The notes beneath the pieces were generated by a model. That model was not told where the DNA came from. It saw nothing but the letters and a program-made list of their open reading frames with translations, and did no database searches. Shown one piece after another: positions 16,901 to 25,479 of a DNA stretch of 40,583 nucleotides. How positions within the stretch are numbered: position 1 is the stretch's first letter; the number at the start of each line of letters is the position of its first letter. This stretch comes from Phycisphaerae bacterium (GTDB lineage: Bacteria > Planctomycetota > Phycisphaerae > UBA1845 > UTPLA1). The position numbers and the translations under genes are program-made. The stretch covers positions 1-40,583 of the forward strand of contig JAFGQA010000186.1 in assembly GCA_016935885.1 (NCBI GenBank), in the 5' to 3' direction.

Positions 16901-17009
16901 GCCTGGAATCAACTGTGCGTGTGCGGATCTCGACGACTCGGGCTGGCCGGATGTCGGTGACATTCCGCTATTCGTCGCGGAACTGCTCGATACGACGGTC
17001 TGCTGGTGA
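13986..17009 (+). CDS. large secreted modular protein (CBM-like, PKD-like, two GEVED domains, dockerin-like end)
   Basis: 1007 residues. A signal peptide (LLAMLVVLVCSPALGS) is followed by a DNRLRE/CBM96-like region, about 25-240, with DAWLDESLGRRNYGG, VIKFDLTG and a C-terminal RPKLTITY. Residues about 245-345 form a PKD-like domain (DADGPYSVGPGESIIFDGSG). Two GEVED domains follow in tandem, about 345-505 and 508-670, each starting DFGDA-DPxYPTLL, with an acidic GDDNDGNDDEDGVVF loop that probably binds calcium and ending NGEVEDH or TGEVEDH. Then comes a domain with WQQEPHDSGDGFD, KVVADDF and MMWWGSYLDG, common in Phycisphaerae, rich in cysteines. The C-terminus is a dockerin-like EF-hand pair (GDVNINGRVDGLDVQGFVE and DLDDSGWPDVGDIPLFV). 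GGAGGG precedes the ATG. Likely extracellular or cell-surface; substrate unknown. Confidence 0.9.
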   Translation: MAPCSQTPRCLLAMLVVLVCSPALGSTTITLQQGLNGYTGTTDAWLDESLGRRNYGGDPELLVKWNNGYSDDTVIKFDLTGRIPPNQRILSATLSFWYSREESMQDDNAITISVYRIDPTKWWDENIHIGESGEGVSWRYRDINELYTWTSEAGAWWDKINDGNGTNKIKRTGGTVPDAIEPQHWVPFSVTASVQNWYGGAGNTGFLVVATGFVGGGTTATGIFTSRNDSLSAYRPKLTITYEGALLPVADADGPYSVGPGESIIFDGSGSYDPDGGNIVSWAWDLDNDGQYDDASGEYAEVTYDYLVNTLGLEPGMHVIGLRVVDDEDESDTDTANLEIRHEVDLGDARDPSYPTLLASNGARHLIEPGYYMGLGVDGELDGQPDPNALGDDNDGNDDEDGVVFQTVLMPGRLATVEVTVSAEGRLDAWIDFNNDGSWVQPSDQIFLSRIVYAGVSSLDFAVPATATPNVTTVSRFRFSSLGGLPFEGEAPNGEVEDHQVEILAETFDFGDAEDPTYPTLLASDGARHLIIPGIYMGLGVDDEPDGQPDPNALGDDNDGNDDEDGVVFTSSLIPGHAADVDVSVSVDGRVDAWLDFNDDGSWAEPDDQIFVSEPVFAGANVLHFTVPASATPNITTVARFRFSIDGGLPFIGEAPTGEVEDHEVAISEEPPPMYVKWQQEPHDSGDGFDAASDLWWNEGQPGEEVNKVVADDFISDGRPIEAMMWWGSYLDGQYAPEHVPVEPYILDGWIISFHHVDPGATCPPEPAPTDVPTVLGVYFAPVGAVQIDPLFMVDCFEHNVYMYRVNLEACCLLCAEVDPRPEADPPIPAEPGVFRETAGLGYWLDIQAVVGVTWNPSAGCTYDDRMLTGHLPSPVEPEGHFWGWHTSRDNKLGKACTGRIIDFTPYPPDCWDYGEWVDQPWLCPNEPQPVQMAFNLLTPEACACLGDVNINGRVDGLDVQGFVECLVGGNPPGINCACADLDDSGWPDVGDIPLFVAELLDTTVCW

Positions 17010-17440
17010 GAACGGCCCGGCGCGTGGCCGATGGTCGTTGATTCAAGAAGACGACATAGACTCGTCAGTGAGCGACGGCAACGGCAGCCATCCTCCCCGG
17101 ATAGGGTTCAAGCCGGTTCAGTATCGGGGGAGCCGCCTTCGAGTCGATGTCGGTGCGTTGGTATCTGATTGATCGCTGCCTGTCCGTCACGCGGTAATCT
17201 ACGCGCATACGGCCACTTTCGAGCAAGGGCAGAGCCCGTGAGGGATTAGATGACGCAACCGCCGCTGAATGCCTGGAGACCGCCCATGGCGATCCGGCAG
17301 TCTGACATCGAGTTCAATCCCCAAGGGGGACGGCCCGGTGCCGGCGGCAGGTTGGCCGCACGAGGGTGACGTGAGACCGCACGGGATGTCAATGCGAGGC
17401 GCTATTGTTCTCGATTCGCTTAAGAGGTGGGGGCGGTACA
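17010..17440. other. intergenic region upstream of the sigma/kinase operon
   Basis: About 430 bases with no convincing gene. Short frames on both strands lack start signals. It must hold the promoter for the sigma/kinase pair, but no clear promoter motif or terminator was recognised. Confidence 0.5.
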
Positions 17441-18055
17441 ATGGCGCGCATGGATCATGGCAGGACGTCAGAACTGGTTAGGAAGGCCCGCGAGCGAGAC
17501 GAAAGTGCGCTTTCTGAACTCGTTCGGATGTATGAGCAACGCTTGCTCCAGGCTGTGCGGTCGGAGCTTGGCGACCGGCTGCGGCAGCGGCTGGAGTCGC
17601 AGGATGTCATGCAGCAGGTGTATCTCGACGCCCTCCGCAGCATCGACCAGTTTGTGGACCGTGGGGACGACAGCTTCTTCGCATGGCTTCGGCGGATCGC
17701 GCTGAATCGCATCTGCGACGCGGATCGGAAAGAGCTTCGGACGCTGAAGCGGGCCGGGGAGGTGCGAGCGAGCGACTTGGCCGGCGATGCCTCTCTCGAC
17801 CTGCTGCTCGACGCGTTGACGGGCGGCGTCAGCACGCCGAGCCGGGTGGTTAGCCGGGCGGAACAGGGGAGGTTGCTGAGGGCGGCTTTGGAGGAACTCA
17901 GCGAGGATCAGCAGCGGGTCATCGAGCTTCGTTACCTGAAGCAGTTGAATGTGGCCGAGACCGCCGAGAAGATGGACCGTTCGGAGCGGGCCGTGCGGAG
18001 TGTGTGTGCGCGGGCGCTGATCTGTCTGCGGGAGCTGCTGGGTGATGGTATATGA
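17441..18055 (+). CDS. ECF-type RNA polymerase sigma factor (kinase-linked)
   Basis: A 204-residue sigma factor with region 2 (ESQDVMQQVYLDALRSID, FFAWLRRIALNRICDADRKE) and region 4 (LEELSEDQQRVIELRYLKQL, then NVAETAEKMDRSERAVRSVC for DNA binding). The start at 17441 has a G-rich AGGTGGGGG stretch upstream; the frame is open 12 codons earlier. Its last codons overlap the start of the Ser/Thr kinase by 11 bases. This pairing matches the kinase-associated ECF groups known to be abundant in Planctomycetes, in which phosphorylation rather than an anti-sigma factor is thought to control the sigma factor. Cytosolic. Confidence 0.93.
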   Translation: MARMDHGRTSELVRKARERDESALSELVRMYEQRLLQAVRSELGDRLRQRLESQDVMQQVYLDALRSIDQFVDRGDDSFFAWLRRIALNRICDADRKELRTLKRAGEVRASDLAGDASLDLLLDALTGGVSTPSRVVSRAEQGRLLRAALEELSEDQQRVIELRYLKQLNVAETAEKMDRSERAVRSVCARALICLRELLGDGI

Positions 18056-20705
18056 GGGGTCTGTTCCGGGCAGGCACTCCGCGGAGGGGGACGCGAGCGC
18101 CAAAGGTGACGCGCTGCAGCACGTCGTGGAACAGTACCTGGAGGAGCTGGCGGCAGGCCGCACTCCGGACCAGGAACGCTACCTGCGAGAACATCCTGCC
18201 CTCGCCGACACGCTGCGGGGCGTGTTCAAGACGCTGGAGTTTGTCGAAGCGACGGGCCGTACACTGGGGACCTCGCAACTGGAGCGCGGCCGCCTGCTCG
18301 GCGAGTTCCGCATTCTCCGAGAGGTGGCGCGGGGCGGGATGGGCGTGGTCTACGAGGCGGTTCAGACTTCCCTGAATCGTCGTGTGGCGTTGAAGGTCCT
18401 GCCGGCCGGGGCAATGTTGGCGGGTCACGCCGCGGATCGGTTTCGACGCGAGGCGAGCCTGGCGGGGGGACTGCACCACACGAACATCGTACCTGTCTAC
18501 GCCGTGGGCGAGACCGAAGGCATCTGCTACTACGCGATGCAGTTCATCGAGGGAGCCTCGCTGGCGAAGCATCTGCGCGAGCTGCGGCGGACCGGCACGC
18601 GTCCCGGCCGTGATTACCACCAACGTGTCGCGCGTTGGGGACGCCAGGTGGCCGAGGCCCTGGCGTACGCACACGAGCAGTCCGTCATTCACCGCGATAT
18701 CAAGCCGTCCAACCTGCTTCTGGACGCCCGTGACAACGTCTGGATCGCGGACTTCGGCCTGGCCCGGGTGGATGCGATGAGTACTTTCACGCTGTCGGGG
18801 GACGTGGTCGGGACTGCCCGGTACATGTCACCGGAACAGGCCCGCGGAGGCCGGACGCGGATTGACGTGCGGACGGACATCTACTCGTTGGGCGTGACGA
18901 TGTACGAGTTGCTCGCGCTGCAGCCGGCGTTCGAGGGCAGCTCGAGGGCCGAGGTTCTCAACCGGGTGGTGTTCGCGGACCCGCCTTCCCTGCGGCGCGT
19001 CGATCCGGCCATGCCTCGCGACTTGGAGACCATCGTCGCCAAGTGCATGGAGAAGGAGGCGCAGCGGCGGTACGCGCAGGCTGGCGACGTCGCGGAGGAC
19101 CTTCGGCGATTCCTGGCGGACGAGCCGATTCGGGCGCGGCGCACGCCGCATATCGTGCGAGTTGTCCGGTTCGTGCGGCGGCGTCGTTGGCTGTCGGGGG
19201 CGACGGCCCTTGTGGTCGTCCTGGCGTTAACAACTATTTTGCTAGGGTTGAAGATCCGCGCAATCCGAGGTCAACGATGTCTGGAGCAGGCGGGCGAGGC
19301 CATCTTGTTGGAAAACGACTTCCAACGAGGGGCTCGTCTGGTGGAAGAGGCCCGATCATGGGGCGTCGACTCAGCAGAGCTGCACCTGTACCGCGGCTTG
19401 ATCCCCTTGCTGAACAACCAGCCGCACAGGGCCATCGGTCCGTTGACCGAGGCACTGCAACGCGTTCCGGACAACCTTGAGGCCGGATACGCCCTGGCAC
19501 TTGCGCATGTTTCTGCTGGTGACATCTTCAACGGCGAGCGCATCGCCGAGCGCTTGGCCGGACGTGAGAACACGACAGCGCTGGGCTGGCTGCTGCGTGG
19601 CCTCTCCCTGGGCAAGCTCCAGCGCAGCGGCGCGATCGAGGCTTACGACCGGGCCATCGCCCTGCGCCCCGACTTCACGCCCGCGATTGAGGCCCGGGCC
19701 CACTACCGCGGGATACGCCTGATCGTGGAGGGAAGGCGATCTGAACTCGAGCCGATGCTCAACGACACGGATGCCCTGGTGATCTTTCGGCCCACGTCGT
19801 CGAGAGCCCGCGCCGCCCGCGCCGCCGGCTGGCTGTTCGCCGCCGCCTATGCCACGACTCAAGCGGACCTGAGGCAGTTCCGAGAAAGCTGGTTGGCCAA
19901 CTGCGAGAACGACCTAGGGCAGGCGTTGGCCATGCGCCACGAAGACGATTCGTTCGCACTGGGCCAACAGGGGACGTACTCGCGCTATGTCGGTGACTTT
20001 CGTGGCGCGGCCGAGGCCTTCGCCCAAGCGCTTGCTGTGGACCGTACGAGCGCACGCGACAGCGATCCGGCCTTGGTGCACGAGTACGCGATGATGCTCT
20101 ACGGGCTCGGCGACCTGCAATCGGCCCTGGATGCGATCGAGCCCCTCTGTGGCCCGACAGCAACCTACTACTCGTTGCTCTTGCAGCGCGCACTACTGCT
20201 GGCCGAGCTTGGGCGACTAACCGAAGCCCGCGACGCCTGCCGCGAATTCATGACTCGCTACCGCACCAACGCCAGCGCGTTGTTCCTTTCCGTCGCCATG
20301 ATGGAGCTGCTCGGCGATTCAAACGCGGCGGCCGCCGGGATCGGCGAGTTTGTGGCCCGCCGCCCGGAGGAGTCAACCTCCGAGGACGCCGAGCAAGCCA
20401 CGCCAAGGCTGGCGGTGGGCTTCCTCACTAGGCAGCTCAGCGCCTCGGCGTTACTGGCCGCGGCCCAGGACGACCCCGGTCGTCGCTGCGAATTCGCCTT
20501 TCTGATCGGCCTGCGCAAGCTGGGAGAGGGCGATCGCGTCGGCGGCTTGGCCTCGCTGCAGGCGTGCATGGACACGCAGGCGTTCCGTTTCGGTGAGTAC
20601 CGTTTTGCCCAGGCCATACTGGCCCGAGCCCAGGCAGACCCGCACTGGCCGCGATGGCTATCGGCCCAACACCCTCCCCCCGCGTCCCGGGCTGACAATC
20701 CTTAG
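18045..20705 (+). CDS. transmembrane Ser/Thr protein kinase with TPR-like sensor region
   Basis: 886 residues. An N-terminal segment (about 20-70, EQYLEELAAGRTPDQERYL) is typical of planctomycete kinases. The PknB-type kinase domain spans about 85-360: glycine loop ARGGMGVVYEA (95-105), K117, HRDIKPSN (216-223), DFG (236-238) and SPE (262-264). One membrane helix follows (about 382-402, SGATALVVVLALTTILLGL). The remaining 480 residues are helical with TPR-like pairs such as AIGPLTEALQRVPDNLEAGY and GAIEAYDRAIALRPDF, and would lie outside the cytoplasm as a sensor. ATG at 18045 overlaps the sigma gene (a GTG three bases earlier is also possible). It probably phosphorylates the co-encoded sigma factor (inference from the known linked groups). 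Confidence 0.93.
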   Translation: MVYEGSVPGRHSAEGDASAKGDALQHVVEQYLEELAAGRTPDQERYLREHPALADTLRGVFKTLEFVEATGRTLGTSQLERGRLLGEFRILREVARGGMGVVYEAVQTSLNRRVALKVLPAGAMLAGHAADRFRREASLAGGLHHTNIVPVYAVGETEGICYYAMQFIEGASLAKHLRELRRTGTRPGRDYHQRVARWGRQVAEALAYAHEQSVIHRDIKPSNLLLDARDNVWIADFGLARVDAMSTFTLSGDVVGTARYMSPEQARGGRTRIDVRTDIYSLGVTMYELLALQPAFEGSSRAEVLNRVVFADPPSLRRVDPAMPRDLETIVAKCMEKEAQRRYAQAGDVAEDLRRFLADEPIRARRTPHIVRVVRFVRRRRWLSGATALVVVLALTTILLGLKIRAIRGQRCLEQAGEAILLENDFQRGARLVEEARSWGVDSAELHLYRGLIPLLNNQPHRAIGPLTEALQRVPDNLEAGYALALAHVSAGDIFNGERIAERLAGRENTTALGWLLRGLSLGKLQRSGAIEAYDRAIALRPDFTPAIEARAHYRGIRLIVEGRRSELEPMLNDTDALVIFRPTSSRARAARAAGWLFAAAYATTQADLRQFRESWLANCENDLGQALAMRHEDDSFALGQQGTYSRYVGDFRGAAEAFAQALAVDRTSARDSDPALVHEYAMMLYGLGDLQSALDAIEPLCGPTATYYSLLLQRALLLAELGRLTEARDACREFMTRYRTNASALFLSVAMMELLGDSNAAAAGIGEFVARRPEESTSEDAEQATPRLAVGFLTRQLSASALLAAAQDDPGRRCEFAFLIGLRKLGEGDRVGGLASLQACMDTQAFRFGEYRFAQAILARAQADPHWPRWLSAQHPPPASRADNP

Positions 20706-20892
20706 CGTTCCCCAGGCGTCCTGCATGGCGCCCGCGTGGGAAACACGCTTGAGCCTGTGAGGGGAGAGCGAGCGATGGACGCCGGGTTGCCGGCGAACGT
20801 CCCAGGCGGCTGCTCTCCATGAAGCGAGAAACAAGGGCTGCAACCACGCCGTGGCGGCGGCAGCGAATCCTGATCGATTAAGGAGATACATC

Positions 20893-23388
20893 ATGAAGCG
20901 CCGTTCCTATGTCAAGTCCGGTTCTTTGCTCAGCGCGGTGCTCGTCTTCCAGGCGCTGACGCTCTTTACGCCGACCGTCCGCGCGGACGATTTCGACTGG
21001 TCCGGAGACTGCGGCACATCCAACTGGTACACGACCTGCGTCACCGACCTGTGTTCCGGCGACGAACGGTGGACCTACAACAACTGGGGTCGCGTGGGCT
21101 GCGGCAGTGTCGTCTTTCCAGGCACGAGCGACAGTGTGTCCTTGTCTGGCGATTCCGTGTTTCTGTACGGCGAGGCCGACATCGACACGCTCGATGTCGG
21201 TGTAGGCGGCCTATTGACTATTGACAACGCGGGGCATGAGCTCTCAGCCTACTCCGGCATCACCAATGTGGGACAACTCACTGTCATCAACGGTGGGAAG
21301 CTGAGCGCATCCAACATCTCCATTGTCAATGACGGCACACTCACGGTGCAATACGGCGGCTACTACGGCGGTGGGTTCCTTTCGTGCGCCGGGGACGTCC
21401 TGCTCACCGGCAGCGGCAGCCTGGTCTTCAACACCACCGGCTACATACAGGGTGCCGGAACACTGACGGTTGACGCTTCGCAGACCATCCACGGTTACGG
21501 CGGGACCATCAGCAACCTACTGGTCAACGACGGCACACTCGATGCCGATGTTTCCGTCGGCTGGTTGCGCCTCGACAGCCAGCCGAAAACCAACAACGGC
21601 CTGATGCAGGCCACGGCCGGTGGCTACCTGGACCTTTACACCGCCATCGATCAGACCGGCGGTGGCGAGATGCGGGCCGACGGCACGTCCAGCCGCGTCA
21701 GATTCTACAACGGCACCAGCGTGATCGGCGGTACCCTCACCACAGCCTATGGCGGCCAGTTCAACGCCAACCACCAGACTGCGACCCTCAGCAACCTCAC
21801 CAACACGGGGACGGTGAGGTTCGAGAACGGTGCCACGTTAAACGTGACCGGCACCACGCTGACCAACGACGGCGAAATCAGCCTCTATTACGGCGGCACG
21901 TACGGTGGCTCACACATATACGTCTCGAGCGGCCTGACCTGGCAGGGAGCCGGTTCTATCTACTTCGACACCGGGGACCTCGATTCCAGCGACCCGAACG
22001 GTTTCACCCACGCCGCCGGCCATACCATCCACGGCGGCAACGGCACCATCCGGGCCGCCATTATCAACCGCGGCCTGATCAACGCCGATCGGGCCGCTCT
22101 CGCGTTGGATCTGCGCGAAAAGGCCAAGATGAATGACGGCGTGATCAAGAGCACGGGAGGTGGGTACGTGGATGTCCGCACGGTCATCACACAGACTGCG
22201 GCCGGCGAAATCCGCGCCGAGGGCAGCTCCAGTCGTGTCAGACTATACGACGGCGCAAGCATCGTCGGCGGCACGCTCAGCACGTCCGATGGCGGCCGCT
22301 TTAACGCCAACCACCAGACGGCCACGCTGAGCGACCTCACCAACGCGGGGACGGTGAGGTTTGAGAACGGGGCCACGCTGAACGTGGCCGGAACCACCCT
22401 GACCAACAACGGCAACATCGGTATCTACTACGGCGGCACATACGGCGGCTCCCGTCTGCGTTTCAGCAGTGACGTGGCCATCGGAGGCTCCGGCGACGTG
22501 TACATTGAGACTGGTGACGTGAGCACCGACACCGGCATTACCATCACACAGTCGGCGGGGCACGAATTCCATGGTCGCGGTTCCCTGAATGTCGCCATGC
22601 TGAATGAAGGCTCCATTGTCGCCGACTGGTCTGGCCAGACCCTGACCATCAACGCGCAGGCCCCGGGAGTGACCCAAGCCGGCCTGCTGGAAACGCTGGC
22701 GGGCTGCCCACTCACGTTGAACAACGCGACCCTCTTCACGCAAACTGGCGGTCAGACCATCGTGGGCGGAACGCTCACTGTCAACGGCGGCCAGCTCAGC
22801 TTGGACGGTGGCGTCCTGACAGGTTCCGGCACGATATCGGGGAGCGTCGTCAACACGGGTGCGACCATCGAGCCCGGCGCATCAGCCGGCACGCTGACCG
22901 TGAACGGCAGCTATGCCCAAGCCGCCGGCGGGACGCTGCGCATCGAGCTTGGCGGCACGTCTCCCGGCGAGTACGACAAGTTCGCCGTCACCGGCGCGGT
23001 CAGCCTCGGCGGCACGCTGTATGTCGAACCAATAGACGGGTTCGTTCCCGAGGTCGGCCAGCAGTTCACCATCATGACCTTCGCATCCAGAACGGGCGAG
23101 TTTGCCGCCCTCAGCGGCTCTTGCGAGTACAGTGTTACGTACAATGCCACCACCGTCACGCTGACGGTCCTTTCTGCGCCGCTACTCGGCGATCTCAACT
23201 GCGACAGCCAAGTCGACGGGTTGGACATCGGTCCGTTCGTGCTGGTGCTGATGAGTACGCCGCCGGACTATCCGGAGTACTATACGCAACACCCGTACTG
23301 TGATCACACGCTGGCAGACTGCAACGACGATGGTGAAACAGACATCGCGGACCTGCAGCCGTTCATGGATCTGTTACTTGACGAGTGA
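20893..23388 (+). CDS. secreted repeat-rich beta-helix-like protein with dockerin-like C-terminus
   Basis: 831 residues. AAGGAGA sits 6 bases before the ATG at 20893, which gives the clean signal peptide SGSLLSAVLVFQALTLFTPTVRA; the frame is open 14 codons earlier without support. The body is glycine, threonine and asparagine rich with repeated short turns (TGTVRFENGATLNVTGTTL, GGTLTVNGGQLSLDGGVL), as in autotransporter-associated beta-helices. Two long units, from 21691 and 22231, are near copies exactly 540 bases apart. A conserved terminal motif (GTISGSVVNTGATIEPGAS) is followed by a non-repetitive domain and a dockerin-like EF-hand pair (GDLNCDSQVDGLDIGPFV and DCNDDGETDIADLQPFM). No beta-barrel is present. 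Likely surface-bound or secreted; role unknown. Confidence 0.88.
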   Translation: MKRRSYVKSGSLLSAVLVFQALTLFTPTVRADDFDWSGDCGTSNWYTTCVTDLCSGDERWTYNNWGRVGCGSVVFPGTSDSVSLSGDSVFLYGEADIDTLDVGVGGLLTIDNAGHELSAYSGITNVGQLTVINGGKLSASNISIVNDGTLTVQYGGYYGGGFLSCAGDVLLTGSGSLVFNTTGYIQGAGTLTVDASQTIHGYGGTISNLLVNDGTLDADVSVGWLRLDSQPKTNNGLMQATAGGYLDLYTAIDQTGGGEMRADGTSSRVRFYNGTSVIGGTLTTAYGGQFNANHQTATLSNLTNTGTVRFENGATLNVTGTTLTNDGEISLYYGGTYGGSHIYVSSGLTWQGAGSIYFDTGDLDSSDPNGFTHAAGHTIHGGNGTIRAAIINRGLINADRAALALDLREKAKMNDGVIKSTGGGYVDVRTVITQTAAGEIRAEGSSSRVRLYDGASIVGGTLSTSDGGRFNANHQTATLSDLTNAGTVRFENGATLNVAGTTLTNNGNIGIYYGGTYGGSRLRFSSDVAIGGSGDVYIETGDVSTDTGITITQSAGHEFHGRGSLNVAMLNEGSIVADWSGQTLTINAQAPGVTQAGLLETLAGCPLTLNNATLFTQTGGQTIVGGTLTVNGGQLSLDGGVLTGSGTISGSVVNTGATIEPGASAGTLTVNGSYAQAAGGTLRIELGGTSPGEYDKFAVTGAVSLGGTLYVEPIDGFVPEVGQQFTIMTFASRTGEFAALSGSCEYSVTYNATTVTLTVLSAPLLGDLNCDSQVDGLDIGPFVLVLMSTPPDYPEYYTQHPYCDHTLADCNDDGETDIADLQPFMDLLLDE

Positions 23389-23471
23389 GCCGCGGCCCGA
23401 GGCGCGAACGATGGCGACCCTATCAACGGTCATCGACAGGTCGTTCGGAGCAGGGCCTTGTTCTTGGGGTG

Positions 23472-24287
23472 CTACGCTTTGGTTGCCTGATTGAGCCGTT
23501 CGGCCACTTTGGGCCAGTTCACTATGTTCCACCAAGCATCAAGGTAATCAGGGCGGCGGTTCTGGTATTTCAGATAATAAGCGTGTTCCCAGACATCCAC
23601 GACAAGAAGCTGTTTGGCAGCGGAATCGACCTTGCCGGCCGTCAGCGGGTTGTCCTGGTTTGATGTCGAGCAGACGGCCAGTTTGCCATCCTGATCGACA
23701 AAGAGCCATGCCCAGCCTGAGCCGAAGCAAGTGGCCGCGGACTTGGTCAAAACTTCCTTGAACTTGGCGAAGCTACCGAAGGAGCTGGTGATGGCATCAG
23801 CCAGCTTTGCGGTCGGCTCGCCGCCACTCTTGCTGGCCGGGGCCATGATTTCCCAGTACAGGCTGTGGTTGTAGTGTTGACCGGCGTTGTTGCGAACCGC
23901 AAGCTTGATGTCCTCCGGGAGTTTGGGGACAGCCTGCATCAATTCCTCAACACTCTTGGTTGCCAGGTCTGGGTGACCTTCGAGCGCCTTGTTGAGATTC
24001 GTGACATAGGCATTGTGATGCTTGTCGTGGTGTATCCTCATCGTCTGCTCGTCGATGTAGGGCTCCAGAGCGTCAAAACCGTAGGGGAGATTCGGAAGAG
24101 TGTAGGCCATGACCGTGTTTCCTTTCTGGCTGGGTTTATCTCGAGGGTCTTCTTGTGGTTGACCAGGCTTGGTCTGATTCGTCTGGCCAACGGCGTCGGA
24201 CGCCAGCCAGGTCGGCAGAATAATCCCGCCCAATCCTCCTGCCACAGCCCGTCGCAGGAACTCGCGGCGAGCATACTGCTCATCCAT
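23472..24287 (-). CDS. Fe/Mn superoxide dismutase with Tat signal
   Basis: 271 residues. A twin-arginine leader ([19 protein letters not shown]) targets it for folded export. The SOD proper starts at about residue 60 ([20 protein letters not shown]). Metal ligands by family alignment are H86 (RIHHDKHH), H141 (NHSLYW), D231 and H235 (DVWEHAYY). Gln is found at both positions that separate Fe from Mn enzymes: Q137 in NNAGQHYNH (the FeSOD position) and Q211 in STSNQDNPL (the MnSOD position), so the metal cannot be predicted. M60 has its own AAAGGA ribosome-like site, so a second, cytosolic form might also be made. It detoxifies superoxide to hydrogen peroxide. Transcribed alone on the minus strand. 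Confidence 0.95.
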   Translation of the reverse strand: MDEQYARREFLRRAVAGGLGGIILPTWLASDAVGQTNQTKPGQPQEDPRDKPSQKGNTVMAYTLPNLPYGFDALEPYIDEQTMRIHHDKHHNAYVTNLNKALEGHPDLATKSVEELMQAVPKLPEDIKLAVRNNAGQHYNHSLYWEIMAPASKSGGEPTAKLADAITSSFGSFAKFKEVLTKSAATCFGSGWAWLFVDQDGKLAVCSTSNQDNPLTAGKVDSAAKQLLVVDVWEHAYYLKYQNRRPDYLDAWWNIVNWPKVAERLNQATKA

Positions 24288-24520
24288 GTTCAGCCCTCCT
24301 CACCCCCCGAGATCTCCCAGATAGCCTTGCCCAGCTACGCCGCCTGACGCCCCCAACGACCAACAAAGTGCACGCCGTGGGCAGCGCAGGCATTGTCCCA
24401 CGCGGTAGCAGCCTCGTCAAAGTGATTCGCGACCATTTCGCACCGACCTACGGTCCATCCCAAGCCTGAATCTGCACAACCGGCGGCAGCAACGCCTGGC
24501 GCCACTCACACAGGGGCGGG

Positions 24521-25264
24521 CTACTGCTCCAGCCGACCCAAACGTTGCCGGAAACCTCTGTAACTGACCGGTTCGACCGTAATCAGCCCGGGAACCCGAT
24601 CGAAAAGGACATCCTGGACCATGCCACGCATCGCTTTTCGGTAGCGGTCGATGTCCTGGGCGCGAACCGAATCCGGGTCGCGGTCGAGGGCCAATTCGAT
24701 CTCCCACAGCTCGTCCATCTCGTCGTGGCCGATGAGCAGATGCTTGCGGTACACAACATGGACCGCCTTTCGCGCCGGCACATAGCCTACGTAGTAATGG
24801 TACTCGCGCCGCGGGGCCGCGATCGAATCGTCGACGAAGTACTGACTGTGCTCGGAATCTGCGCGGCGGGCACAACCGAGTTCGAACGCAATGACGTCGC
24901 TCACGGTGTGATCGTGCCCGCTGACCAGGATGAAATCGCCGCGTTCGAGCGGCGGACCACCCGCACGCAGGGTCTCCGTAGCTTTGCCAGCAATGCGAAA
25001 TCCCCCGGCGCCACACAGGCACACATGCCCCAACTGCGCGCATACGTTGTTGAATTCGATTGGAACCGTCCCAACACCGTAGGGATAGCTCCCGGCCAGC
25101 ACACCGTGGTCGTAATGGAAGACGATCGATGGCACCGCGCTAACGTACGCGTATTCGTCGTTCCAGCGGGGAGAGCACGTCGCCAATGGACCACGGCAAT
25201 CCATAGAAGACTGTGCTAGCACGACGAACACCCCAATGCCAACCAGCCTCTTCAACTGTGCCAA
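24521..25264 (-). CDS. FmdE-like exported protein
   Basis: About 247 residues. The middle part CAQLGHVCLCGAGGFRIAGK and FILVSGHDHTVSDVIAFELG resembles the FmdE domain (GHLC...G..LGYR, then a cysteine- or histidine-containing metal site), first named in formylmethanofuran dehydrogenase but found widely in proteins of unknown role. The N-terminus has a hydrophobic stretch (LVGIGVFVVLAQSSMDC) that could be a signal peptide or lipoprotein leader, though SMDC is a poor lipobox. The start is uncertain: a TTG at 25264 is used here; no strong ribosome site is seen for any candidate. No C1-pathway partner genes lie nearby, so a metal-binding role is all that can be suggested. Confidence 0.6.
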   Translation of the reverse strand: MAQLKRLVGIGVFVVLAQSSMDCRGPLATCSPRWNDEYAYVSAVPSIVFHYDHGVLAGSYPYGVGTVPIEFNNVCAQLGHVCLCGAGGFRIAGKATETLRAGGPPLERGDFILVSGHDHTVSDVIAFELGCARRADSEHSQYFVDDSIAAPRREYHYYVGYVPARKAVHVVYRKHLLIGHDEMDELWEIELALDRDPDSVRAQDIDRYRKAMRGMVQDVLFDRVPGLITVEPVSYRGFRQRLGRLEQ

Positions 25265-25479
25265 ACAGGTTTGTATGCGTCGCCTCCAGTCCTCGCTCGT
25301 CGGCTTGGCGGCAGCAACCGTTTACGTTACTGCCTTTGGCGTAAGCTCGTCAAAACGCGTGTGCGGGAAGCGGCGTGTTCGCGGCGCAGGAGCTACGCTC
25401 GATAGTGCCTGGGAGGTCTATGCCGAGAGCTTGACCGAAGGGGCGCTCGAAGAGCATGATTACCCCCAGGAGGTGCACT

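Noticed and set aside
24417..25043. 208-codon minus-strand open frame
   Set aside because: Overlaps the FmdE-like gene in another frame; Arg/Gly/Pro-rich shadow without start signal.
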